Positions 45,451 through 52,796 of a stretch of DNA of 64,000 nt are shown in pieces. The first letter of the stretch is position 1. Each line of letters opens with the position of its first letter. The notes under the pieces are model-generated. The model made no database searches. It was not told the origin of the DNA and saw only the letters and a list, made by a program, of their open reading frames with translations. Where the stretch lies: contig JABCYZ010000002.1 in NCBI GenBank assembly GCA_013289955.1, positions 186,001 through 250,000 on the forward strand, in the 5' to 3' direction. The position numbers and the translations under genes were made by a program. This stretch comes from Acidobacteriota bacterium (lineage in GTDB: Bacteria; Acidobacteriota; Terriglobia; Acidiferrales; UBA7541).

Positions 45451-47931
45451 TCACTCGGAGCGCAGCGCCTGGATAACGTCAACGCGGGCGGCTCGCGCTG
45501 CCGGAAGCGCAGAGGCCGCTACGGCAGCGGCCAGAAGAATGAGGGCCGAGATGACCACGGGCAGGGGGCTGGGCATTTTCATGTCGAGCAGATAGCTCCC
45601 CGCAAGGCGCGCGAGGACGTACCCGCCGACCGCGCCCGCAAGAATCCCCGCGGCGGCCATGATCGCCCCTTCGCGGATGACTCCTGCCAGCAGCCGGCTC
45701 GGCTGAGAGCCAATGGCAAGGCGGATACCAAACTCGCGCGTCCGCGCGCTGACAGAGAACGCCAGAACTCCCGCCACTCCGACGATCGCAATCGCTAGTG
45801 CAACGATTGCGAAGCCACCAAAGACAAGCGAGTTCAAGCGGTCCGGCGTCAGCACTTCGGCGCGAATGTCTTCAAGCGTCGCAGCCTTCTCGATAGGCTG
45901 GTCGGCAGACATATCCCGAATCAACCTCGTGATGGGCGTGACCAGCCCGTAGGGATTGGCACGCGTATGCACGAAAAGACGGCCCGCGAAAAGGCCCTGC
46001 TGTTCCATGGCGTTGTAGACCGTGAGCGTTGGCTGCTGGATGACGTGCGTATCGTCCATATCCGCGACCACTCCGACGATGCGGCGCGGTTTCGAATCCA
46101 TGCCGATAAACGCGATAACCGGGTCCGTCCACCAGATATGACGGTTGAGAGGATCGCGGCCAGGGAACATGCGCTGGGCAAGGCTTTGGCTGATGACGAC
46201 CACGGGCTCCTGGTCCTTGCGGTCCAGGTCGTTGAAATCTCGTCCTTCGAGGATGGGCACGCCAACCGTCGCGAAAAACCCAGGCGATATACTGCGCATT
46301 TGGGTACGAGGATCTTCTTCGCCGGAGGATTTGACGTGACCATCGGCGGAGAACTGCAACTGGAAGTCAAAAGCCGTGTCGCGCCAGGGAACAGAGTCAC
46401 CGACCGCGACGGCGTCCACGCCAGGCAACTGACTGACGCGGCGGACCGTTTCCTCATAGAAGCGGTTGATCTCGTCGAAGTTCTTTCCATAGGAGTCCAC
46501 CGGAAGGTTAACGGCCAGTACTCGGGGTGTGTCGAGAATCGTACGGGCGTTCTGCATGTCGAGCAGAGTTTTCAGCAGCATGCTGGCGCCCGCGAGAAGC
46601 AGAAAAGAAGCGGCAATCTGCGTCATGGCGAAAAGCCGCAGGCGCCGATTGGTACCGCCCGTGATGCGCACGCTGCCAGTCGCGAGACCGAATCCCTGGG
46701 AGGAATTGGCGGAGGGCAAACGCGGGACGAAGGCAAGAAGAACGGCCGCGGCGATGGCGAGACCGGCGCCCACCCAAAGCATGCTGGAGTCAACCGTCAG
46801 ATCAAGAGCGCGGATCGAGAAGCGCGACGCGTAGCGCGCGAGAATAGCAACCATGGGGCGCGCGATAAGAACTCCGAGAAGCGCGCCTGCACCGCAGAGC
46901 AGAAGACTCTCGGCCAGAAGAGTGCGGCGAAGTGTTGCGTGGCTCGCGCCCAGAGCGGCGCGGATGGCGAGCTCGCCCTCGCGGCGCACGGAACGCGCCA
47001 GGATAAGATTGGCCACGTTCGAAACAGCGATGATAAAGACAAGTCCAGAGGCTGCGAGCAAAACAAGGAGAACCGTGCGCGCCCCGGAGGTGATCTGCTC
47101 GCGCAGGCGCGTTGAGTTGATCTGGAAATCGGCCTGCTTTGAGTAGACGTCCGGATGCTGCGCCACCATCGAGGCGTAGGAGGTGCGCAGTTCAGCGCGC
47201 GCTTGCTCGAGAGTTGTGCCAGGTGCGAGCCGTCCGAAAAGTTCGGTCATGCGATGAACGCGGCCTTCTACCATGGTCGCCGAGAGATGGTGGGGGCTGG
47301 TCACGACATTGGCAATGATTTCGGTATCGGCGGGATAGGGTATGGAAGGCTCGAGCACGCCGATGATGGTGGCGCTGCGCGTCCCCATGGGACCGCTGCC
47401 GAGGCGCACGGTCTTGCCAAGGACGGTCGGATCGCTATGAAAGGCGGAAGACCAGAACCGGTACGTGAGAACGACGACGCCGTCGGCTTTAGGACCATCG
47501 TCCTGCGGGCCGATGAGACGGCCGAGGACGGAATGGAGCCCCATCACCTCGAAATAGGTGCCGCCGACAACGCCGGCTTGGACCTCGCGCGGCTCACCCA
47601 GGCCGACCATGGTGAAGCTGATGGTCGAGAAATCGCCGAACTCACTGATGGTGCGGGCGCCGGATTCTAGGTCCTTAAGTTCCGGGACGGAGAAATAGGT
47701 GTTCGCATTGCCGATTCCGGGCGCGCTTTGGCGAATGTAGATGAGGCGATCCTCGTCGGCATTGACCAGCGGGCGGAGAAGAACGCCGCGCACGAGCGTA
47801 AAAATGGCCGCGTTGGCGCCGATGCCCAGCGCCAGCGTCACGACCACCGTGATTGCCAGGCCCTTGGCGCGCGAAAGCGAGCGCAGCGCAATTTTCAGAT
47901 CGTTGAGGAACAACGCCGGTTTGAAATTCAT
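45451..47931 (-). CDS. ADOP-type ABC transporter permease (copy 4)
   Basis: 826 residues with AAGGAGA just before the ATG. It follows the ADOP plan: FLNDLKIALRSLSRAKG, first helix VVTLALGIGANAAIFTLVRGVLLRP, central helices with IAVSNVANLILARSVRREGELAIRAALGAS, the second core domain, and a C-terminal FtsX block ending RVDVIQALRSE. It is the most divergent of the four copies at the N-terminus and lacks the prefix domain. It lies downstream of the DoxX gene on the same strand, 63 bp after its stop. Confidence 0.92.
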   Translation of the reverse strand: MNFKPALFLNDLKIALRSLSRAKGLAITVVVTLALGIGANAAIFTLVRGVLLRPLVNADEDRLIYIRQSAPGIGNANTYFSVPELKDLESGARTISEFGDFSTISFTMVGLGEPREVQAGVVGGTYFEVMGLHSVLGRLIGPQDDGPKADGVVVLTYRFWSSAFHSDPTVLGKTVRLGSGPMGTRSATIIGVLEPSIPYPADTEIIANVVTSPHHLSATMVEGRVHRMTELFGRLAPGTTLEQARAELRTSYASMVAQHPDVYSKQADFQINSTRLREQITSGARTVLLVLLAASGLVFIIAVSNVANLILARSVRREGELAIRAALGASHATLRRTLLAESLLLCGAGALLGVLIARPMVAILARYASRFSIRALDLTVDSSMLWVGAGLAIAAAVLLAFVPRLPSANSSQGFGLATGSVRITGGTNRRLRLFAMTQIAASFLLLAGASMLLKTLLDMQNARTILDTPRVLAVNLPVDSYGKNFDEINRFYEETVRRVSQLPGVDAVAVGDSVPWRDTAFDFQLQFSADGHVKSSGEEDPRTQMRSISPGFFATVGVPILEGRDFNDLDRKDQEPVVVISQSLAQRMFPGRDPLNRHIWWTDPVIAFIGMDSKPRRIVGVVADMDDTHVIQQPTLTVYNAMEQQGLFAGRLFVHTRANPYGLVTPITRLIRDMSADQPIEKAATLEDIRAEVLTPDRLNSLVFGGFAIVALAIAIVGVAGVLAFSVSARTREFGIRLAIGSQPSRLLAGVIREGAIMAAAGILAGAVGGYVLARLAGSYLLDMKMPSPLPVVISALILLAAAVAASALPAARAARVDVIQALRSE

Positions 47932-47994
47932 TTTCCAATCTCCTTAATTCGGCACGCAATCAAAACGCGCAAAACCCTTTGCCTCGCTGCCCGG

Positions 47995-48384
47995 CTAGCT
48001 GCGCAGCGGAATGAGAGCACGAACCCGGGGCTCGCGAAAGAAAAGGCCACCCCAGACCATCACGCCGAGAACAACTGTCATGATGTAAGACGGATCACCG
48101 ATGCGAACATTCGAGGCTGTCGCACCCCCAAGATATCCCGTCATGAGAATCGCGCCAAGAACAGCCGTCCGCGGAATCACATACACGACGCAAGAGAGGA
48201 ATTCGAGCACTCCAAGCAGGAAAAGCAGGTCGTCAGGATAACCAAAGCGCACCATACCCTGGACGACTGGTGCGAGCCTAAGGAACTTGAGGACCGCGCT
48301 GAAGACCATGAACAATACAGGTATGGCGCTGATAACGCGCCCCACCCAGACGATCTTCTTCGAATTTGGAGCAGCTGCTTCCAC
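47995..48384 (-). CDS. DoxX-like family membrane protein
   Basis: 129 residues from GTG 48384, preferred because GGAGGG lies 5 bases upstream. The frame is open to GTG 48420. Four membrane segments are visible (IVWVGRVISAIPVLFMVFSAVL, LLFLLGVLEFLSCVVYVI, AVLGAILMTGYLGGATASNV, IMTVVLGVMVWGGLFF) with the DoxX-like signature around GVLEFLSCVVYVIPRTAVLGAILMTGY. The function is unknown. In soil bacteria DoxX-like genes often accompany ArsR and VOC/SRPBCC genes, as here. Confidence 0.85.
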   Translation of the reverse strand: MEAAAPNSKKIVWVGRVISAIPVLFMVFSAVLKFLRLAPVVQGMVRFGYPDDLLFLLGVLEFLSCVVYVIPRTAVLGAILMTGYLGGATASNVRIGDPSYIMTVVLGVMVWGGLFFREPRVRALIPLRS

Positions 48385-48552
48385 GAACTCCCTCCACTTT
48401 GCGCACCTTGCGCTTTGCACCTAATAAGGGCACGCCATGCCGTACCCGGTCTCCGGATGAGCCCGAAGCCCTCGGCTCGTCTTCTCTTCCAGCTTGCCAG
48501 GCCTCATCCGCCGCATTCAGGCAGCGCATCGCCTGCGTCATCGATCAAAACG

Positions 48553-48978
48553 CTAGGACGCTGCCGCCTCCGCGGCTTGCCCGCAATTGACCATCCAGGG
48601 AATTCCGAATTGATCTACCAGCATTCCAAAACGCGCTGACCAAAATGTTTTCTGAATGGCCATCTGCACCCTGCCGTTTTGCGACAATTCCTGGAAGATG
48701 CGCTCGGTTTCGGCCACGTCCTTGGTACCGAGCGAGATAGAGAAGCCCTGTGGCTCTTTGTAATGTCCAGGCGCAGTGTCCGAGCCGAACAGGAGCATGT
48801 CGCCTATCCTCATTTGCGCATGAATGATTTTGCCTCGCCATTCCGCCGGCACTTGTTCGGACATGGGAGATGTCTCCCAGGTCGACATCGATTCGATCTT
48901 GCCGCCGAGAGCCTTCTCATAGAACTTGAATGCGGCTTCGCATTGCCCGTTGAAAATGAGATACGGATTCATCTGCAT
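48553..48978 (-). CDS. VOC family protein (PhnB/glyoxalase-like)
   Basis: 141 residues, with AAGGAG 5 bases before the ATG. The vicinal-oxygen-chelate fold of the PhnB type is clear: MNPYLIFNGQCEAAFKFYEKALGG, IIHAQMRIGDMLLFGSD, GFSISLGTKD, FQELSQNGRVQMAIQKTFWSARFGMLVDQFGIPWMVN. It probably binds a small molecule with or without metal; no reaction can be assigned. It lies between ArsR and DoxX genes on the same strand, a common trio, though 185 bp separates it from ArsR. Confidence 0.9.
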   Translation of the reverse strand: MQMNPYLIFNGQCEAAFKFYEKALGGKIESMSTWETSPMSEQVPAEWRGKIIHAQMRIGDMLLFGSDTAPGHYKEPQGFSISLGTKDVAETERIFQELSQNGRVQMAIQKTFWSARFGMLVDQFGIPWMVNCGQAAEAAAS

Positions 48979-49163
48979 AGGATCTCCTTCACGTTCTTAC
49001 AACGATTTGCCGCGACTTTTGTTTCCACTCGCATGCCCCTATTTTCTTGCTCTCTCTTCCCTCTTTACCCGGACCAGCCATTCCAATTCCGTGGAGTGCT
49101 TCCATCGAATTTCTCAATGACCCGTCCTTGGCGGTCCACAAGCAAAAATCCCGGCAAGCCTTT

Positions 49164-49502
49164 CTACCTTACGCTCTTTGCTTCCGCCCGTTCCTTCACC
49201 CGCATCAACTGATGCCGCCAGTACCGCTCAAACGTCCCGGCCCATTCATGCAAAGGCCGGATGGCCTCCGCGTTCGTCCTGTAAAAAATCTGCCGCCCTT
49301 CGCGCCGCGCATGCACCAGCCCGACATCCTTCAATACCCTCAAGTGCTTGGAAACCGAGGGCTGCTCCATTTCAAGGGCGTCTACAATCTCCGCCACCGG
49401 CCGCTCCTTCAAAGCCAGATAGTTGAGTATCTCTCTGCGCCGCGGTTCGGCGACGGCGTTAAAAGTATCGGAAGTCGTAGCAGCTCGCGCCACGCACGCC
49501 AC
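49164..49502 (-). CDS. ArsR-family winged-helix regulator (copy 1)
   Basis: 112 residues from GTG 49502; GTG 49493 is an alternative start. The winged-helix pattern is typical: FNAVAEPRRREILNYLALKERPVAEIVDALEMEQPSVSKHLRVLKDVGLVHARREGRQIFYRTN. No metal-binding cysteine cluster is present, so it belongs to the SdpR-like group rather than metal sensors. An inverted repeat covers its leader (49506-49525), suggesting autorepression. It probably also controls the VOC/DoxX genes downstream. Confidence 0.88.
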   Translation of the reverse strand: MACVARAATTSDTFNAVAEPRRREILNYLALKERPVAEIVDALEMEQPSVSKHLRVLKDVGLVHARREGRQIFYRTNAEAIRPLHEWAGTFERYWRHQLMRVKERAEAKSVR

Positions 49503-49505
49503 TGT

Positions 49506-49525
49506 ACATTCCCATATAGGAATGT
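49506..49525. promoter_or_regulatory. Inverted-repeat operator candidate for ArsR copy 1
   Basis: ACATTCC and GGAATGT are perfect 7-bp arms separated by CATATA, placed directly upstream of the ArsR start. Size and position suit a winged-helix dimer acting as an autorepressor. Confidence 0.6.
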
Positions 49526-49567
49526 GTCAACTCCCGTTTTCCCGCCGAAAGCCCAGCCTGCCAATCT

Positions 49568-49586
49568 CACTTGCATATTGCAAGTG
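49568..49586. promoter_or_regulatory. Inverted-repeat operator candidate for HxlR gene
   Basis: CACTTGCATATTGCAAGTG is a perfect palindrome with 8-bp arms around TAT. It lies 20-38 bp upstream of the HxlR ATG, where the promoter is expected. Confidence 0.65.
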
Positions 49587-49606
49587 ACAAATGCTACGCT
49601 CCCGTC

Positions 49607-50041
49607 ATGCAAAAAAAGAAAGCGCCGCCCAGGCGCCGCTCGGGTTGTCCGCTGAATGCGTCGGTGGAAATGTTGGGCGATCGCTGGTCGTTGTTGATCC
49701 TCCGCGACATGATGCTTCATGGATACCAGACCTTTAACGAATTTCTGCACTCGGGCGAAAAGATCGCCACCAATATTTTGGCGGACCGGCTTCGCCGTCT
49801 GGAATCCTACGGAATTATCAGCTCCCAGCAGGATCCCGCCGATGGCCGAAAAATGATCTATGCGTTGACGGCCAAAGGAATGGATCTTCGGCCGGTGCTG
49901 ACGGAAATGGTGCTGTGGGCCGCCCGTCATGAAGCGACCGGCAACCAGTCTCTGGTCCGCCAAATGTGTACCGCCAAGGAGGAGCTCCTCGCCGAGGCAG
50001 GAAAACGCTGGGAGAGTAAACAAGGTTCGCTCAATTCTTGA
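49607..50041 (+). CDS. HxlR family transcriptional regulator
   Basis: 144 residues from ATG 49607, at the start of the homologous part. The family signature is clear: SGCPLNASVEMLGDRWSLLILRDMM with the conserved cysteine, then FNEFLHSGEKIATNILADRLRRLESYGII and the wing PADGRKMIYALTAKG. HxlR proteins often sense electrophiles or oxidants through the N-terminal cysteine. A perfect palindrome precedes the gene. Its last 11 bp overlap the 3' end of the convergent tandem-SRPBCC gene, which may be its functional neighbour. Confidence 0.92.
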   Translation: MQKKKAPPRRRSGCPLNASVEMLGDRWSLLILRDMMLHGYQTFNEFLHSGEKIATNILADRLRRLESYGIISSQQDPADGRKMIYALTAKGMDLRPVLTEMVLWAARHEATGNQSLVRQMCTAKEELLAEAGKRWESKQGSLNS

Positions 50042-51017
50042 CGGAGTCCATGCGGATGGACTCTGCCAGAAACTCGCCGAGCCGGGCCAAAGTCTGCTTC
50101 CCGCCTTCGATCGCGCCAAATTCCCTGACCACACGATCGCGCGCCTCAGCCGAATCGAAGACCATCTGAATCGTGACTTTGGTCTGGTCGCCTTCGGCTT
50201 TGAAGGTCCATGTCGATTTGAAATTCGCTCCCGGCCCTCCCTCTTTACCGCCGCTGTGGGACAAAACAATGAGTTTGTGTTTTACGACTTCCGCAAAAAC
50301 GCTTTTGCCCGGATAGTTTGCGCCGTCCGGACCGTGCATCGCGTGGCGCCAGACTCCGCCCGGCCGAACATCCATCTCATGAATGGTCGTCGTGAACCCT
50401 CTTGGTCCCCACCACTTCACGACCTGTCCAGGATCCGTCCACGCATCCCAAACCATCTCGAGCGGGGCATCGAAAACCCGCGAGATGACGATTTCCCGAT
50501 CGGCCAGCGCGGCGGCCAGAAAATTATCGAGTTCCTCCGCAAGCCGGTAGAGGCTTTCGCTCCAGCCCTGTTCCATTCCGGCGAGCGCGGCGGCCACTTG
50601 CGGCGTCAGCTTGAAGTCCTTGCTCACAAGCAGTGCATGGAGCGTCAGTTTCGTGAGTCCGTTGAAGTCTTCAAAAGTAATGGTGTTGAGAATCTCGAGC
50701 AGAGGCTTGCCGTGCTCGTCTTCGAGAGCGGTGCTGGTGAAGACCAGCCTCTCCGGCTCAACGATTTCGTGAAACACACCCTTCATGGGATAGATAGTGC
50801 CGTTAGGCCCCCGCATGTCGATCCGAATGAGCCCGCCAGGTCGGACGTCCATCTCGCACACGGGATTGCTGAAACCTCGCGGCCCCCACCATCGCGCCAC
50901 GTGCCTCGTATCTGTCCAGGCCTTGAAGACCAGGTGGCGCGGCGCACCAATAATGCGAGTAAGGGTCAGTTCCTGTCTGGCTTGTCCGGTTGCGGAACTA
51001 CTTCGTGCGTCGGCCAT
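50031..51017 (-). CDS. Tandem SRPBCC (AHSA1-type) protein
   Basis: 328 residues comprising two AHSA1-type SRPBCC domains in one chain: about 20-165 (RIIGAPRHLVFKAWTDTRHVARWWGPRGF) and about 175-320 (RVFDAPLEMVWDAWTDPGQVVKWWGPRGF). Most relatives have one domain, so this is a duplication/fusion. The fold has a deep hydrophobic pocket for lipid-like or aromatic ligands; the ligand is unknown. An AAGGAG site precedes the ATG, and the gene overlaps the upstream ArsR gene by 20 bp, indicating translational coupling in one operon. Confidence 0.92.
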   Translation of the reverse strand: MADARSSSATGQARQELTLTRIIGAPRHLVFKAWTDTRHVARWWGPRGFSNPVCEMDVRPGGLIRIDMRGPNGTIYPMKGVFHEIVEPERLVFTSTALEDEHGKPLLEILNTITFEDFNGLTKLTLHALLVSKDFKLTPQVAAALAGMEQGWSESLYRLAEELDNFLAAALADREIVISRVFDAPLEMVWDAWTDPGQVVKWWGPRGFTTTIHEMDVRPGGVWRHAMHGPDGANYPGKSVFAEVVKHKLIVLSHSGGKEGGPGANFKSTWTFKAEGDQTKVTIQMVFDSAEARDRVVREFGAIEGGKQTLARLGEFLAESIRMDSVKN

Positions 51018-51351
51018 GCTTCTTCTCCTTTGCCTGAACCTCGGTCAGGTAGTTGTGCAGCCGGTCGAGCCTCTCTTCCCATGCCATGCGGTAGTTTTCC
51101 ACCCAGTCGGCGACGTCCTTGAGAGGCGCGGCTTTGATACGGCACGGGCGCCACTGGGCGGCGCGGGCGCGGGTGATAAGTCCCGCCTTTTCAAGAACTT
51201 TTAGATGCTTGGAGATAGCGGCCATGCTCATCTCAAAGGGCTCGGCGAGTTCGCTGACGGTGGCATCACCGGACATCAGGTGAGCAAGGATGGCACGGCG
51301 CGTCGAATCGGCGAGTGCCGCAAAGGTGGAAGTAAGCTGGTCGACAGGCAT
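50998..51351 (-). CDS. ArsR-family winged-helix regulator (copy 2)
   Basis: 117 residues: FAALADSTRRAILAHLMSGDATVSELAEPFEMSMAAISKHLKVLEKAGLITRARAAQWRPCRI, typical of SdpR-like ArsR regulators linked to SRPBCC genes. It has a basic C-terminal tail. A perfect 10-bp-arm inverted repeat lies immediately upstream. It is the first gene of a two-gene operon with the tandem SRPBCC gene, which it probably represses until a ligand is sensed. Confidence 0.93.
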   Translation of the reverse strand: MPVDQLTSTFAALADSTRRAILAHLMSGDATVSELAEPFEMSMAAISKHLKVLEKAGLITRARAAQWRPCRIKAAPLKDVADWVENYRMAWEERLDRLHNYLTEVQAKEKKHGRRTK

Positions 51352-51354
51352 TCT

Positions 51355-51378
51355 GTATTTAACCTACTGGTTAAATAC
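51355..51378. promoter_or_regulatory. Inverted-repeat operator for ArsR copy 2
   Basis: Arms GTATTTAACC and GGTTAAATAC are perfect over 10 bp around TACT. The core TTTAACC..GGTTAAA is the form expected for SdpR-like ArsR regulators of SRPBCC operons. It begins 4 bp upstream of the ATG. Confidence 0.75.
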
Positions 51379-51540
51379 GACAGCTCGGAAACTATGTCAA
51401 GCATATTTTTAAAAGCCGATGGGACAAGCAGTGAGCGCTTCAAGTGAAAAACGCGAGCGAACGGAAAAGGAAAGTTAAGGCAGCGACAGCGTCGAACAAA
51501 AGAGAAGCCAGGGAGGGGGCGTAGGAGCTCTGAGAAAGAA

Positions 51541-51575
51541 GAAGGCCAGCCGTTCTCTCAGGGCGGCTGGCCTTC
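51541..51575 (-). terminator. Intrinsic terminator for small membrane protein gene
   Basis: GAAGGCCAGCCG (51541-51552) and CGGCTGGCCTTC (51564-51575) form a perfect 12-bp stem with an 11-base loop. On the minus strand the stem is followed by TTCTTTCTC, and on the plus strand by TGCTTCTTTT, so it may work in both directions. Confidence 0.75.
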
Positions 51576-51676
51576 TGCTTCTTTTACTGTTCACAGAGCC
51601 TGTGCTCATCCTGAAGGAGGCAGGCTGATCGACTCTGCGAGTGTGCTCGGGCAAAAACCAGAAATTCTCTGACCGC

Positions 51677-51976
51677 TTAACGAGCGGCGGCTGAACCCGG
51701 GCGACGCAACGGGCGGCGCGCCAGATCTTCCACGGCGTTAACACCGCGCCGGGCCATATCGACCACCGGGTGCTGGCTGTCAGCTACGCGCTGAACGCCG
51801 GTTTCCCAAACCTTCTGGAGCATGTAAAGGCTCATAACCACAAAAGCGATGGCGGCAAAGCCCAGCGCAAACAGCGCAAAGGCTGCCAAAAGCTCGCGAA
51901 CGAAGTAGAGTTGCAGCGCGAGCACGACCCCCAGGAACCACCACATCCACTTCCGCTTGCTGTCTTTGTTCTTCAT
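51677..51976 (-). CDS. Small two-helix membrane protein, unknown function
   Basis: 99 residues from ATG 51976, preceded by AGAGGAAAG. A lysine-rich N-terminus (KNKDSKRKW) is followed by two closely spaced hydrophobic segments (about 10-28 and 30-53) and a charged C-terminal half with an Arg/Pro-rich end (ARRPLRRPGSAAAR). I do not recognise the family. A terminator lies 100 bp downstream and an unusual low-GC leader upstream, so the gene is transcribed alone. The next gene upstream encodes a GlsB-like stress membrane protein. Confidence 0.7.
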   Translation of the reverse strand: MKNKDSKRKWMWWFLGVVLALQLYFVRELLAAFALFALGFAAIAFVVMSLYMLQKVWETGVQRVADSQHPVVDMARRGVNAVEDLARRPLRRPGSAAAR

Positions 51977-52503
51977 CTTTCCTCTGTTATCCGATCCCAC
52001 TTACCTGAATACTTGGTTTCTCTCAGCTTGGTGATTGACCCGCTCACTTAGATGCGTGAGCCCTGTCATTTGGTCCAGTCCCTCTCACCTGTCCCATTTG
52101 ACACCATACCTGTCCGGAACGCGATGGTACGGAAGGCACATTTTAGAGGCTAAACTAGTTGTCTGGTACTCCTATGACCCATCTTGGAACTGTATAAGTC
52201 CTTTACTATCAGTGCATTATATCTGTCTAACCTTTCGCCGCTGTTTTCGCCTATTTTTCTCTGTACCACGCACCCCGAACCTGACCCTACGTACAGGTTT
52301 TTTTCACTCTCCGGGTTGTGCGGTAAGGTGCCGATTTGTATCAAAACGAGCAAGGACAGGTCGTCAGGAAACGCCAGAAAAGAAGCTTTTGTGAGGGTCG
52401 TGAACGAGGCAAGAAAGGAAAATCGCGCTGGCGGAGATTCTTGACCTCCCGCAGCGCGATTTTCTTGGTTCGGCGAGTCTCGGAGTAACTCTGAACCGAG
52501 TCG
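51977..52503. other. Low-GC leader region between two small membrane-protein genes
   Basis: 527 bp without a supported gene. Base composition is visibly poorer in GC than the neighbours. It holds a GlsB terminator at 52418-52464, a -10-like TATAAT on the minus strand (52216-52221), a TGTC-N6-GACA dyad (52090-52103) with further CCTGTC motifs nearby, and a GCTCAC/GTGAGC dyad (52042-52061). A plus-strand open frame here has no recognisable content. Confidence 0.55.
52418..52464 (-). terminator. Intrinsic terminator of the GlsB-like gene
   Basis: GAAAATCGCGCTG (52418-52430) and CAGCGCGATTTTC (52452-52464) form a perfect 13-bp stem whose loop contains a second short stem. On the minus strand it ends with TTTTCCTTTCTT. 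It starts 40 bp downstream of the stop codon. Confidence 0.75.
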
Positions 52504-52743
52504 CTAGGCTCTCTTCAGGATCCGCGTGATCCCGACGAGGATGACAGCGCCAACAAATGCGACGATGATCGAGCCAATCATCCCCCCGGCCGGCCAGATG
52601 CCCAAACGGCCGAAAAGCCAGCCGCCAAGCCAGCCGCCGACAATGCCCAGAAGGATGTCTACGATGATGCCGTAGCCGCCGCCTCTCATCACAAGTCCTG
52701 CGAGCCATCCGGCGATAAGACCAACAACGAGCCAATAGATCAT
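52504..52743 (-). CDS. GlsB/YeaQ/YmgE family stress-response membrane protein
   Basis: 79 residues from ATG 52743, with a strong GAGGAGG site upstream. Three hydrophobic segments with glycine-rich faces match the transglycosylase-associated protein family: WLVVGLIAGWLAGLVMRGGGYG, IIVDILLGIVGGWLGGWLFG and GGMIGSIIVAFVGAVILVGITRILKR. Members are small inner-membrane proteins induced by stress; their mechanism is not known. It lies 53 bp downstream of the DUF481 gene stop on the same strand, so co-transcription is possible. Confidence 0.93.
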   Translation of the reverse strand: MIYWLVVGLIAGWLAGLVMRGGGYGIIVDILLGIVGGWLGGWLFGRLGIWPAGGMIGSIIVAFVGAVILVGITRILKRA

Positions 52744-52796
52744 GAGCTGCCTCCTCTGTCTAAAATACAAAGGTACTGGGGGAATGTGTGCCCCAT

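Noticed and set aside
45967..47115. Plus-strand open frame of 382 codons opposite ADOP copy 4
   Set aside because: Arg/Glu/Asp-rich antisense shadow of a well-supported permease gene.
52035..52394. Plus-strand open frame of 119 codons in the low-GC leader region
   Set aside because: No recognisable sequence, no ribosome site, and composition unlike genuine neighbouring genes.
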